DNA from: an uncultured Eubacterium sp.
GTDB lineage: Bacteria; Bacillota; Clostridia; Lachnospirales; Lachnospiraceae
Direction: 5' to 3'
DNA length: 64,000 bases
Assembly: GCA_910584245.1 (NCBI GenBank)
Contig: CAJTZF010000009.1
Coordinates: forward strand, 40,040-104,039
A program made the position numbers and the translations under genes. This document shows, one piece after another, positions 24,553-33,389 of the stretch. A model generated the notes under the pieces. The model saw only the letters and a program-made list of their open reading frames with translations, was not told where the DNA came from and ran no database searches. Every line of letters begins with the position of its first letter. Within the stretch, counting starts at the first letter, position 1.

Positions 24553-26130
24553 CTATTTCGTTGTCTCAATTTCAATGTCACTGTCACCAAACAGGCCCCG
24601 AAGCTCCGGAAGCGCATCATATTCCCGCTGGTCTGCCGTCATTTTAAATTGAATATCCACGAGTTTGCCCGCAACCTGGGCAGCCGCCCCGGTCAACATC
24701 TCCGTATGCTCTGGATTTCCGGCAAAATATGAATAACTTGTTTCCTCCGCAAAGGCAACTACCAGGCTCCCCTGGTCGTTCACGGTCAGCGTGACATGAT
24801 TCAGCATCGTACGGCTGACAGAATCCAGCTGGTTTAACACCTGCCCCCAATTTCCAGCCAGCACTTTCACCTCCTGGGATACGGCGCTTTCCATCATTTT
24901 TTTCTTTTCCGGGACTTCGGACACACGGTCCGGCTGGGGCATAGCAGGATCTTTCTCACTATTCTGCACCATTACTCCCTGGCTCAGCTGGTCCTCCAGA
25001 TTGTGAAGCCGGTTTATGACAGATTCCAAATCCCTCTCCATCTCCGGCTTACACAGCTTAATAAGCGCAACTTCAAAGAGCACCCGCTTCTGGGAAGCAT
25101 ATTTCATCTGGTTTTCAACCTCGGAGAGAACACGGATGTACCGAAACAGCATATCCATCTCCAGCTTCCCGCCCGTCTCCTCGAGCTCCTTCAAATTTTC
25201 TTCCGGCATATCGAGGATTTGTTCTGGGTGGTCTGTGCTCTTTGCAACGAGCATATTCCGCAAATACCATATAAATTCATCGCAAAACCTTGAAAGATCT
25301 TTTCCCTCTATAACGATCCGGTCAATGACACCCATCATCCCAACTATGTCGTTTTCTGCGAGCAATCCCGCAAAGGAAGCATACACCTCATTGTCTACTG
25401 CCCCCAGCACCTTCAAAACATTTTCATACGTGAGCCTTTCCCCAAAATAAAAGGAAATGCATTGCTCCAGCAGACTGAGGCCATCGCGCAGCGCACCGTC
25501 CGCCAGCTTGGCGATATACGTCAGCGCCTTATCCTCCGCCTGGATTCCCTCACGCTCCAGAAGCTCCCGCAGCCGGCCGGCAATCGTATCCACCGGAATG
25601 CGCTTGAAATCATACCGCTGGCAGCGTGACAGAATCGTAAGCGGAATTTTGTGCACCTCTGTTGTCGCAAGGATAAAAATCATGTATGACGGCGGCTCCT
25701 CCAGCGTCTTTAGCAGTGCATTAAAGGCACTTGCAGAGAGCATATGCACCTCATCAATAATATATACCTTGTATTTTCCCTGCGGCGGCGAATACTGCAC
25801 CTCTTCAATAACCTGACGGATATCATCTACCTTATTATTTGACGCCGCGTCCATCTCCACAACATTCATGGACGTCCCTGAGGCGATCAAACGGCACATT
25901 CCGCATTCGCCGCACGGACCATTCTTCCCTGGATTCTCGCAGTTTACTGCCTTGGCAAATACTTTTGCCACAGTAGTTTTGCCAGTTCCCCTCGTACCGC
26001 AAAAAAGATACGCATGCCCGATATGGTCTGATTCAATCTGATTTTTTAATGTAGTTACTATCGCATCCTGCCCTTTTACATCCTCAAAACTATCGGGCCT
26101 GAATTTTCGGTATAATGCCTGATATGACAT
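24553..26130 (-). CDS. dnaX: DNA polymerase III subunit gamma/tau
   Basis: A 525-residue DnaX clamp-loader ATPase. It has Walker A GTRGTGKTT, zinc ligands CENPGKNGPCGECGMC, DEVHMLSASAFNALLKTLEEPP and the sensor ATTEVHKIPLTILSRCQ. The C-terminal third is a short tau-like region. The ATG at 26130 follows GAGGG; the frame extends 12 codons upstream without a better site. Seven consecutive A residues on the coding strand (24897-24903) lie at the start of the tail and could allow slippage to a truncated form. Confidence 0.96.
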   Translation of the reverse strand: MSYQALYRKFRPDSFEDVKGQDAIVTTLKNQIESDHIGHAYLFCGTRGTGKTTVAKVFAKAVNCENPGKNGPCGECGMCRLIASGTSMNVVEMDAASNNKVDDIRQVIEEVQYSPPQGKYKVYIIDEVHMLSASAFNALLKTLEEPPSYMIFILATTEVHKIPLTILSRCQRYDFKRIPVDTIAGRLRELLEREGIQAEDKALTYIAKLADGALRDGLSLLEQCISFYFGERLTYENVLKVLGAVDNEVYASFAGLLAENDIVGMMGVIDRIVIEGKDLSRFCDEFIWYLRNMLVAKSTDHPEQILDMPEENLKELEETGGKLEMDMLFRYIRVLSEVENQMKYASQKRVLFEVALIKLCKPEMERDLESVINRLHNLEDQLSQGVMVQNSEKDPAMPQPDRVSEVPEKKKMMESAVSQEVKVLAGNWGQVLNQLDSVSRTMLNHVTLTVNDQGSLVVAFAEETSYSYFAGNPEHTEMLTGAAAQVAGKLVDIQFKMTADQREYDALPELRGLFGDSDIEIETTK

Positions 26131-26187
26131 GATTACCCTCATTTCTGCAATGTGAATTGGATTCACTTTTGTTTATGAAATTATTCA

Positions 26188-26204
26188 TGCCGGCATTGCC
26201 GGCA
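26188..26204. repeat. double palindrome TGCCGGCA-T-TGCCGGCA
   Basis: Two copies of the palindrome TGCCGGCA separated by one base lie between pfkA and dnaX. As RNA it can form a 6-bp hairpin with a 5-nt loop. The T run after it is poor, so it is at best a weak pfkA terminator. Confidence 0.5.
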
Positions 26205-26244
26205 CAAACAGTCAATGAAGAACGTCGCCAATAACTTGGCAAAA

Positions 26245-27318
26245 CTAATCCCCGAAACAGATACCAAGTTTTTTCGCCTCTTTGATAATAGAAGAATCCG
26301 GGTCTACCATTTTAAGCTTCCCGGCAACCTCACCTAACGGCACCGGCACGATCTCATTCCCCTGAAATCCAACCATGTAACCATATTTCTCTTTTAGTAT
26401 CAATTTCGCGGCAGCAGCGCCGAGCCGACTGGAGATCACGCGGTCATAAGCACACGGACTTCCTCCACGCTGCGTATGTCCCGGCACCGTAATGCGGATT
26501 TCCTGTCCCGTCCTCTCCTCAATCTCCGCGCCAATTTTATATGAGATGCTCGGATATGGATTATTCTTCAACTTTTCCTTATATTCCTTTTTAGATAATG
26601 CCGCATCCTCTTTGGAAATCGCCCCTTCGGCAACTGCCAATATGGAAAACCGCTTACCGGCCTCCGTCCTTTTCTCTATGGCGCCTATAACAGAATCTAT
26701 ATTATAAGGAATCTCCGGAATCAAAATAACATCCGCACCACCTGCGATGCCGGCATGAAGTGTCAGCCATCCAACCTTATGTCCCATGACTTCTACGATA
26801 AATACCCGTCCATGGGAATATGCCGTCGTGTGAATACAGTCAATACAATCTGTGGCGATATTTACTGCACTCTGGAAACCAAATGTCATATCGGTTCCCC
26901 ATATGTCGTTGTCAATCGTCTTCGGAAGCCCTACGACATTCAACCCCTCTTCGCTGAGCAGGTTTGCCGTCTTCTGTGTACCATTTCCTCCTAAGATCAC
27001 AAGGCAGTCCAACTTCAACTTATTGTAGGTGTTTTTCATGGCAAGCACCTTGTCCATGCCATTTTCATCCGGTTTCCGCATCTGCTTAAATGGTTGCCTG
27101 GAAGATCCAAGAATCGTTCCACCCTCTGTGAGAATACCAGAAAAATCAGATGGTTTCATCTTGATAAACTTCTCATACATGAGTCCCTTATACCCCTCAA
27201 GGATTCCGATAATTTCCACGTCCTCATCTGACTCATAAAGAGTCTTAGCCACGCCACGCATGGTCGCATTCAGCGCCTGGCAGTCTCCTCCGCTTGTCAA
27301 AAATGCTACTCGTTTCAT
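26245..27318 (-). CDS. pfkA: 6-phosphofructokinase
   Basis: A 357-residue phosphofructokinase that phosphorylates fructose 6-phosphate in glycolysis. Motifs include FLTSGGDCQALNATMRG, LGGNGTQKTA, GLPKTIDND and VEVMGHKVGWLTLHAG. The Gly in GGNG matches ATP users, while Lys in PKTIDND is typical of the pyrophosphate and mixed-substrate groups. It most resembles the mixed-substrate (group III) clade, with ATP as the likelier donor. The ATG at 27318 follows AAAGGAAGG; 36 upstream in-frame codons are rejected because they overlap the preceding gene and contain no such site. Confidence 0.93.
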   Translation of the reverse strand: MKRVAFLTSGGDCQALNATMRGVAKTLYESDEDVEIIGILEGYKGLMYEKFIKMKPSDFSGILTEGGTILGSSRQPFKQMRKPDENGMDKVLAMKNTYNKLKLDCLVILGGNGTQKTANLLSEEGLNVVGLPKTIDNDIWGTDMTFGFQSAVNIATDCIDCIHTTAYSHGRVFIVEVMGHKVGWLTLHAGIAGGADVILIPEIPYNIDSVIGAIEKRTEAGKRFSILAVAEGAISKEDAALSKKEYKEKLKNNPYPSISYKIGAEIEERTGQEIRITVPGHTQRGGSPCAYDRVISSRLGAAAAKLILKEKYGYMVGFQGNEIVPVPLGEVAGKLKMVDPDSSIIKEAKKLGICFGD

Positions 27319-27367
27319 ATGCACCTTCCTTTCTGCTGACTCCTCTGCGTCAGGGACAATTTGTCCC

Positions 27368-28654
27368 TCAATGTTTGTAAACCACCTTGTCACGACCGGT
27401 CTGCTTGCCCATATAGAGAGCCTCATCCGCTTTCTTTACAATTTCATCGGTATGCATATCGCCATCCCCGTTCGTAACGCCAAAGGTCATTGTCACGCTT
27501 AGAATTTGTCCGCCATATTCTATTTTTCTATTTCTTACTTCTCTTGCAATATCATTGATAAATTGCTCGACATCTTCTATGTGTTTACCCGACAGGACGA
27601 ACAGAAACTCCTCTCCGCCCCACCTGGCTACACTTCCCATGTCCTGTACACTCTGCCTGAGAATGGCAGAAATTTCCCGCAACACAAGGTCGCCGCAATC
27701 ATGCCCATGCTCATCATTAAACTGCTTAAAGAAATCAATGTCGCCGATCGCCACGTAAAACGGAGTTCTCCTTGACAAAAGCTCCTTTTGGGCTTCCCAT
27801 AGAAATTCTTCCCCATAATGGCGGTTATATAAACCAGTCAAGGCATCCCGTTCAATCAGGTCACGTAGCGACGACTGCATCTGAAGCGCGGACATACCGA
27901 TCCTCCCCAGTTCATCTTCCCGGTTCAGCACCAGCGTTCCAAGCTCCGTCTTCAGGTCACCGCTTTCTACTTTTAGAAAAAAATCCCCGAGCTGCTGCAT
28001 ACACTTTATGAGCTTACTTGCATAGAGCCACATAATAAGCACAACAACTGCCACGCTGACAAAGATCGCTACAACGACAGGCATCAGTCCACGAAACACG
28101 ATACCTCTTACATGGGAAACTTCTTTTCCCGCAAACATCATGCCGACACAATTTCCCACCGGATCAAACAGAGGACAATAATAAGAAACATACTTATTAC
28201 TATTTATATTCGTATGCGAATAAAATTGCTCAGCCTGTCTCTTTAATACCTCTTCAACCACATTATCGTTTGCCTTGGTCCCGACGATCGGTTCGCCATT
28301 TTTATTCCGAATCGTAGTAGCTATTCTCCGGTCCCCATAGAAAAGGGTAATATCCGCACCAAACATTTTTTTATACCCCTCTAAAATGTCCGATGCTTCC
28401 TTGATATTCCGGATCCCCTTATAAACCGCAGATCCATTTTCCAAACGGTACCCCCCGGGAAATTCATTTTCGTACGTAAATACCGCCGACTGGGCAACCC
28501 CTTTCAGCTCCGTCTTCACTTCCTGATATACGAGCACTGTTAAATAGTATGAGCTATACGCAATGATAATTATTCCTAGCAAAATAAGCGGAAACAATAT
28601 CATGCGAAGAAGCGATTTGCGTAACCCTGATTTTACCTTCATGAATTGCTTCAC
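27368..28654 (-). CDS. diguanylate cyclase with Cache-like sensor
   Basis: A 428-residue membrane protein. It has an N-terminal helix (MILFPLILLGIIIIAYSSYY), an extracellular single-Cache-like sensor (about 45-175; NCVGMMFAGKEVSHVRG), a second helix (VVVAIFVSVAVVVLIMWLYA), a HAMP-like segment and a GGDEF domain. Its active site is RWGGEEF, so it should make c-di-GMP. At the product-inhibition site the residues read QDMG instead of RxxD, so feedback inhibition is probably missing. It is upstream of pfkA on the same strand, about 50 nt away. Confidence 0.9.
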   Translation of the reverse strand: MKQFMKVKSGLRKSLLRMILFPLILLGIIIIAYSSYYLTVLVYQEVKTELKGVAQSAVFTYENEFPGGYRLENGSAVYKGIRNIKEASDILEGYKKMFGADITLFYGDRRIATTIRNKNGEPIVGTKANDNVVEEVLKRQAEQFYSHTNINSNKYVSYYCPLFDPVGNCVGMMFAGKEVSHVRGIVFRGLMPVVVAIFVSVAVVVLIMWLYASKLIKCMQQLGDFFLKVESGDLKTELGTLVLNREDELGRIGMSALQMQSSLRDLIERDALTGLYNRHYGEEFLWEAQKELLSRRTPFYVAIGDIDFFKQFNDEHGHDCGDLVLREISAILRQSVQDMGSVARWGGEEFLFVLSGKHIEDVEQFINDIAREVRNRKIEYGGQILSVTMTFGVTNGDGDMHTDEIVKKADEALYMGKQTGRDKVVYKH

Positions 28655-28660
28655 CCTCGT

Positions 28661-30055
28661 TTATTTACTCTGAATATACTCATCAATCGCCTTCGCCGCA
28701 GATTTTCCCGCACCCATAGCCAGAATAACTGTGGCGGCGCCTGTCACGGCATCTCCCCCGGCATAAACACCTTCCCTTGTCGTCTCGCCCCGGTCGTCTT
28801 TCGTAATCAGGCATCCGTGATTGTTCGCATCCAATCCCGGTGTCGTGGAGCGGATGAGCGGGTTCGGGCTCGTGCCAATAGACATAATTACGGAGTCCAC
28901 ATCCAATACAAACTCACTGCCTTCTTTCACGATGGGACGGCGGCGTCCGCTCTCATCCGGCTCCCCGAGCTCCATCTCGACACATTTCATACCGCATACC
29001 ATACCGTTCTCATCGCCGAGAATCTCCACCGGATTGTGAAGTGTCTTAAAGATAATTCCCTCTTCTACCGCATGCTCCACTTCCTCTTTCCTGGCCGGCA
29101 GTTCCTCCATTCCACGGCGGTATACGATATATACTTCCTCTGCTCCAAGACGCATTGCGCTTCTCGCCGCATCCATCGCCACGTTTCCGCCGCCGACTAC
29201 GGCGACCTTCTTGGCGTGCTGGATCGGCGTCTTGCTTCCTTCTTTGTACGCCTTCATCAAGTTAATACGCGTCAGGAATTCATTCGCAGAATAGACGCCC
29301 TTTAAACTCTCACCGGGAATATTCATAAATCTTGGCAGACCAGCGCCAGAGCCGACGAAAACTGCCTCATTGCCCATTTCAAACAGCTCGTCAATTGTAA
29401 GCACTTTGCCGATAACCATATTCGTTTCCACATCAACGCCGATTTCCTTTAAGTTATCAATCTCTTTCTGAACAATCGCCTTTGGCAGACGGAATTCCGG
29501 GATCCCGTATACGAGAACCCCTCCAGCCAGATGAAGCGCTTCAAAAATCGTCACCTTATATCCCATTTTTGCAAGATCCCCGGCTACCGTGAGGCCACTC
29601 GGCCCCGCGCCAATAACCGCTACCTTGTGCCCGTTCTGCTCCGGCATCACCGGCTTGTCGTCACAGTGCTCCCTGTGGTAATCCGCCACAAATCTCTCCA
29701 GACGACCGATTCCAACCGGCTCTCCTTTGATTCCGCGCACACACTGTCCCTCGCACTGGCTCTCCTGCGGGCACACGCGCCCGCACACCGCCGGCAGGGA
29801 AGTAGATTTTGACAAGATCTCGAAAGCCCCGTCCATATCTTCATTTGCCACGCGCTCAATAAATGCGGGGATGTCAATCTGAACCGGACAAGCGCTTACA
29901 CATGGCTTTTTCGGACAATTCAGGCATCGCCTTGCCTCATTGACAGCCATATCATATGTGTAACCAAGGGCAACCTCTTCAAAATTTTTATTTCTAATGT
30001 CCTGATCCTGTACAGGCATCGGACATTTATTCATATCCATATTACGTTCCGCCAT
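28661..30055 (-). CDS. gltA: NADPH-dependent glutamate synthase-like flavoprotein (NfnB/SudA-like)
   Basis: A 464-residue flavoprotein. Two cysteine clusters near the N-terminus (CLNCPKKPCVSACP and CGRVCPQESQCEGQC) bind [4Fe-4S] centres. An FAD site (VAVIGAGPSGLTVAG) and a second dinucleotide site (VAVVGGGNVAMDAARSA) follow. It matches the small subunit of glutamate synthase, but no large subunit is adjacent. The partner 2 nt upstream is NfnA-like, so the pair probably acts as NADH-dependent ferredoxin:NADP oxidoreductase (NfnAB), bifurcating electrons. A SudAB-type sulfide dehydrogenase cannot be excluded. Confidence 0.9.
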   Translation of the reverse strand: MAERNMDMNKCPMPVQDQDIRNKNFEEVALGYTYDMAVNEARRCLNCPKKPCVSACPVQIDIPAFIERVANEDMDGAFEILSKSTSLPAVCGRVCPQESQCEGQCVRGIKGEPVGIGRLERFVADYHREHCDDKPVMPEQNGHKVAVIGAGPSGLTVAGDLAKMGYKVTIFEALHLAGGVLVYGIPEFRLPKAIVQKEIDNLKEIGVDVETNMVIGKVLTIDELFEMGNEAVFVGSGAGLPRFMNIPGESLKGVYSANEFLTRINLMKAYKEGSKTPIQHAKKVAVVGGGNVAMDAARSAMRLGAEEVYIVYRRGMEELPARKEEVEHAVEEGIIFKTLHNPVEILGDENGMVCGMKCVEMELGEPDESGRRRPIVKEGSEFVLDVDSVIMSIGTSPNPLIRSTTPGLDANNHGCLITKDDRGETTREGVYAGGDAVTGAATVILAMGAGKSAAKAIDEYIQSK

Positions 30056-30057
30056 TT

Positions 30058-30897
30058 CTACTCTGCCTCCTTTAATAATCTGCAGGCCTCATCACGGGCA
30101 TGTGTTTCAAATTCTTTATACATCGTACCCCGGTGCATCGCCTCGTCAAAATCTACCTGATGGCCGTCAAAATCCGGCCCATCCACACAGGCAAATTTCG
30201 TCTCTCCGCCCACTGTCAGACGGCAGCCGCCGCACATGCCAGTACCGTCAATCATAATCGGGTTCATGCTGACCATTGTCTTAATACCGTATTTCTTCGT
30301 AGTAAGGCAGACAAATTTCATCATAATCAGCGGTCCGATGGCAATGACCTCATCGTACTCATTGCCCTCCTGGATAAGCTTTTCGAGCGCGTCTGTGACA
30401 AGACCTTTCTCACCATAGCTTCCATCATCCGTCATCATGACAAGCTTGTCACTCGCCTCACGGAATTCATCCTCAAGGATGACAAGATCCTGGTTTCGGA
30501 ATCCCACAATAGAATGCACCTCTGCTCCCATGCTATGTAGCTTTTTCGCTACCGGATATGCGATCGCACAGCCAACACCTCCACCGACCACGGCAACCTT
30601 TTTCAGTCCTTCCGTATGGGTCGGAACTCCAAGGGGACCTACAAAATCATGGATGGCCTCCCCTGCCTTCAATGTATCCAGCTCCATCGTCGAACCACCG
30701 ACGATCTGATAAATAATCGTAACCGTACCAGCTTCCCGGTCAAAATCTGAAATCGTCAGAGGGATCCTCTCACTGTCTTCCTTTGCCCGAAAAATAATGA
30801 ATTGTCCCGGCTCAGCCTTTCTGGCTATCAGCGGAGCTTTCACCACCATTTTGGTGACAGTTGGATTCAGGGACGTTTTTTCAACAATTCGAAACAT
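30058..30897 (-). CDS. FAD/NAD-binding ferredoxin reductase subunit (NfnA/SudB-like)
   Basis: A 279-residue protein of the dihydroorotate dehydrogenase electron-transfer type. It has an FAD-binding barrel (PGQFIIFRAKEDSERIPLT), an NAD domain (VAVVGGGVGCAIAYPVAKK) and a C-terminal [2Fe-2S] site (MCGGCRLTVGGETKFACVDG). With the downstream flavoprotein it forms an NfnAB-like complex. The ATG at 30897 follows GGAGG; a Met four codons upstream overlaps that site. No pyrD lies nearby, which argues against a PyrK role. Confidence 0.88.
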   Translation of the reverse strand: MFRIVEKTSLNPTVTKMVVKAPLIARKAEPGQFIIFRAKEDSERIPLTISDFDREAGTVTIIYQIVGGSTMELDTLKAGEAIHDFVGPLGVPTHTEGLKKVAVVGGGVGCAIAYPVAKKLHSMGAEVHSIVGFRNQDLVILEDEFREASDKLVMMTDDGSYGEKGLVTDALEKLIQEGNEYDEVIAIGPLIMMKFVCLTTKKYGIKTMVSMNPIMIDGTGMCGGCRLTVGGETKFACVDGPDFDGHQVDFDEAMHRGTMYKEFETHARDEACRLLKEAE

Positions 30898-31015
30898 AAC
30901 TACCTCCATTAGTAAAACTCTACTTTAGTTTTTGATATAGTCAAATCCACTTTAAATCATATCATATTTTACTTCCATATTCAAGAATTTCTTGCATGTG
31001 CCTCCCATATTTATA

Positions 31016-31044
31016 TTGACAAAACGGGATATTCGCAATAAACT
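31016..31044 (+). promoter_or_regulatory. promoter of mrp-thiN
   Basis: TTGACA (31016-31021), 17 nt, TAAACT (31039-31044), about 80 nt before mrp. Confidence 0.65.
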
Positions 31045-31125
31045 TAAATATAGTATTTATAGCACATGGGTTCGTTACCTTGAGGTATCAGATCCAAATG
31101 ACTTAGGAAAGTGAGGAGCGGGTAA

Positions 31126-31968
31126 ATGAGTGATTGTAATCATGATTGTTCCAACTGCAGTTCCAGCTGTGACGGAGCAAATAATACAGACCCAAAATCT
31201 TTTTTAGAAAAACCACATCCAGATAGCAAAATTAAAAAGGTAATCGGCGTCATAAGCGGAAAGGGAGGTGTCGGCAAATCACTGGTGACCGATCTACTTG
31301 CCGTGGCATTCAGCCGCAAGGGATATCACTGCGGCATTATGGACGCAGACATCACGGGACCATCCATCCCAAAGGCATTCGGCATCACACAAAAGGCCAC
31401 CGGAAATGCCACCACGATCTTCCCCGTAAAATCCAAAACAGGAATCGACGTCATCTCCATCAACCTTATGCTGGAGGATGAAACGGATCCCGTTATTTGG
31501 CGCGGCCCTGTAATCGCCGGTACCGTCCGGCAATTTTGGACTGACGTCCTGTGGGAGGATGTGGATTATCTCTTTGTAGATATGCCTCCTGGAACCGGGG
31601 ACGTTCCACTCACGGTATTCCAATCTATTCCAGTGGATGGAATTGTCGTAGTCACCACTCCGCAGGACCTGGTTTCCATGATCGTAGGAAAAGCGGTAAA
31701 AATGGCGGAAATGATGAACATCCCAGTACTCGGTATCATTGAGAACATGAGCTATGCCGAGTGTCCGGACTGCGGCAAAAAAATCAATATATTCGGTGAG
31801 AGCCATGTAAAAGAAATCGCGGATAAATATGAACTTCTTGTTTTGAGCCAGCTTCCGATTAATCCGAAGCTTACTGAAGCCATTGATAATGGCGCCATTG
31901 AGGAATATCCTTTTGACTACATGGATGATGCAGTAAAGATCATAGAAGGCATCGGGGCAGGACAATGA
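31126..31968 (+). CDS. mrp: Mrp/NBP35 family iron-sulfur carrier ATPase
   Basis: A 280-residue P-loop ATPase. A short N-terminal Cys array (CNHDCSNCSSSC) precedes the deviant Walker A SGKGGVGKS. MDADITGPSIPKAFG and VDMPPGTGDVPLT follow, as does the C-terminal CPDCGKK, which binds a bridging [4Fe-4S] cluster in this family. It carries and transfers Fe-S clusters. The N-terminal Cys array is a feature of the NBP35-like subgroup. It overlaps thiN by 4 nt (ATGA). Confidence 0.94.
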   Translation: MSDCNHDCSNCSSSCDGANNTDPKSFLEKPHPDSKIKKVIGVISGKGGVGKSLVTDLLAVAFSRKGYHCGIMDADITGPSIPKAFGITQKATGNATTIFPVKSKTGIDVISINLMLEDETDPVIWRGPVIAGTVRQFWTDVLWEDVDYLFVDMPPGTGDVPLTVFQSIPVDGIVVVTTPQDLVSMIVGKAVKMAEMMNIPVLGIIENMSYAECPDCGKKINIFGESHVKEIADKYELLVLSQLPINPKLTEAIDNGAIEEYPFDYMDDAVKIIEGIGAGQ

Positions 31969-32594
31969 ATATCCCCATCTGTTACATTTTCGGCGCCGGC
32001 GAATTTGTTCCCTGTGACATAACGCTCACGGAAAGCGACCTGGTTATTGCTGCCGACGGCGGCTATGACCACCTTCTTCAAATCGGCCTCCGGGCAGATG
32101 TTGTGATCGGGGATTTTGATTCTGTGACATCAAGCGAAATTTGGGAAGATACGATATGCGAAAAACTAACATATCCGCCGGAAAAAGACGATACAGACAT
32201 GATGCTTGCGATCAAGCTCGGTCTCTCAAGAGGATTTGGGCAATTCAACATCTATGGAGGACTTGGCGGCAGGCTCGACCATACGGTTGCCAACATTCAG
32301 GCTCTTTCCTTCCTGGCGGAACATAGCGCACAGGGCATTCTGCACCACCCGGACTATGAGCTGACTGTCATTAAAAACAGCAGCTTCACGGTTGCAAAAG
32401 ACAAAACCGGCTATATTTCTGTTTTTTCCCTAAGCGATACGAGCGAAAATGTAACGATCAAAGGACTGGAATATGAGCTGGAGGGGGCAACTCTCACAAA
32501 TTCATTTCCACTTGGAGTAAGCAATGCGGCTACAGGAAAAAAAGGAATCATCAGCGTCGAACGGGGAACGCTCCTGATTACCTGGAATCCTTAA
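31965..32594 (+). CDS. thiN: thiamine diphosphokinase
   Basis: A 209-residue thiamine pyrophosphokinase: ADGGYDHLLQIG, ADVVIGDFDSV, KDDTDMMLAIKLGL and GGLGGRLDHTVANI are the family motifs. It converts thiamine to thiamine diphosphate with ATP. It overlaps mrp by 4 nt. No thiamine riboswitch is visible upstream, so it appears to be expressed constitutively with mrp. Confidence 0.93.
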   Translation: MNIPICYIFGAGEFVPCDITLTESDLVIAADGGYDHLLQIGLRADVVIGDFDSVTSSEIWEDTICEKLTYPPEKDDTDMMLAIKLGLSRGFGQFNIYGGLGGRLDHTVANIQALSFLAEHSAQGILHHPDYELTVIKNSSFTVAKDKTGYISVFSLSDTSENVTIKGLEYELEGATLTNSFPLGVSNAATGKKGIISVERGTLLITWNP

Positions 32595-32631
32595 AATATA
32601 AAATAAATAAAAAGTACAAGGAGGAAGTTTT

Positions 32632-33309
32632 ATGCAGTACGAAATTAAAGGAACACCACTTCCCGTGGTAGAATGCACTCTTGAGGCAGGCGAGAGTATC
32701 ATGTGCGAATCCGGCGCTATGAGCTGGATGACAGGAAATATGAAAATGGAAACATCCGGCGGCGGCATCGGTAAAATGTTTTCCAGGGCGATGTCAGGTG
32801 AAAATATGTTCCAGAACCGTTATACCGCCCAAAATACCCAGGGATCAATTGCTTTTGCCTCCAGCTTCCCTGGAGATATCATCGTAAAGGAAATCCGGCC
32901 AGGACAGGAAGTTGTCTGCCAAAAATCCGCGTTTCTTGCCGCTTCTCCAGGCGTTGAATTATCAATCTTTTTCCAGAAAAAGGTTGGCTCCGGCTTTTTT
33001 GGCGGAGAAGGCTTTATTATGCAAAAGCTTTCGGGAAATGGTATCGCCTTTCTGGAAATAGACGGCTCCGTTGTCACAAAGCAGTTACAGCCCGGCGAAC
33101 AGCTTATGATTGATACCGGCTACCTTGCCATGATGGACGCCACCTGCTCTATGGACATCGTATCCGTAAAAGGACTCAAAAATAAATTCCTCGGCGGCGA
33201 GGGATTCTTTAACACGGTTGTGACCGGTCCGGGACAGGTCTCACTCCAAACTATGCCGGCATCCCAGGTTGCAGGCGTATTGCGCCCATTCCTTCCGAGT
33301 GGAAATTAG
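32632..33309 (+). CDS. TIGR00266/AIM24 family protein
   Basis: A 225-residue all-beta protein of the TIGR00266/AIM24 family: YEIKGTPLPVVECTLEAGES, GAMSWMTGNMKMET, FLAASPGVELS and GEGFFNTVVTGPGQV. The family forms a beta-helix-like trimer. Its bacterial function is unknown; the eukaryotic relative is in mitochondria. AAGGAGG precedes the ATG. It is 37 nt after thiN and ends at a bidirectional terminator. Confidence 0.9.
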   Translation: MQYEIKGTPLPVVECTLEAGESIMCESGAMSWMTGNMKMETSGGGIGKMFSRAMSGENMFQNRYTAQNTQGSIAFASSFPGDIIVKEIRPGQEVVCQKSAFLAASPGVELSIFFQKKVGSGFFGGEGFIMQKLSGNGIAFLEIDGSVVTKQLQPGEQLMIDTGYLAMMDATCSMDIVSVKGLKNKFLGGEGFFNTVVTGPGQVSLQTMPASQVAGVLRPFLPSGN

Positions 33310-33326
33310 GAAATAAATGAAACAAT

Positions 33327-33372
33327 AAAAACCGGTGGAACATCCGCTTTCGCGAATGTTCCACCGGTTTTT
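33327..33372. terminator. bidirectional terminator
   Basis: AAAAACCGGTGGAACAT (33327-33343) and ATGTTCCACCGGTTTTT (33356-33372) are perfect inverted repeats with A and T ends, between convergent genes. Confidence 0.92.
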
Positions 33373-33389
33373 CATTTTCATGCGTTCCG

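Noticed and set aside
26131..26244. Small SRP RNA gene upstream of dnaX
   Set aside because: The gap is the right size and position for many Firmicutes, but the conserved SRP loop sequence (GGAAGGAAGCAGCC-like) is absent.
27319..27426. 36-codon N-terminal extension of phosphofructokinase
   Set aside because: It overlaps the end of the GGDEF gene and crosses the pfkA ribosome site; homologues start at MKRVAFLTSGGD.
31066..31125. Possible riboswitch upstream of mrp-thiN
   Set aside because: The leader is short and lacks the conserved thiamine-riboswitch sequence (CUGAGA); only a small imperfect hairpin is visible.
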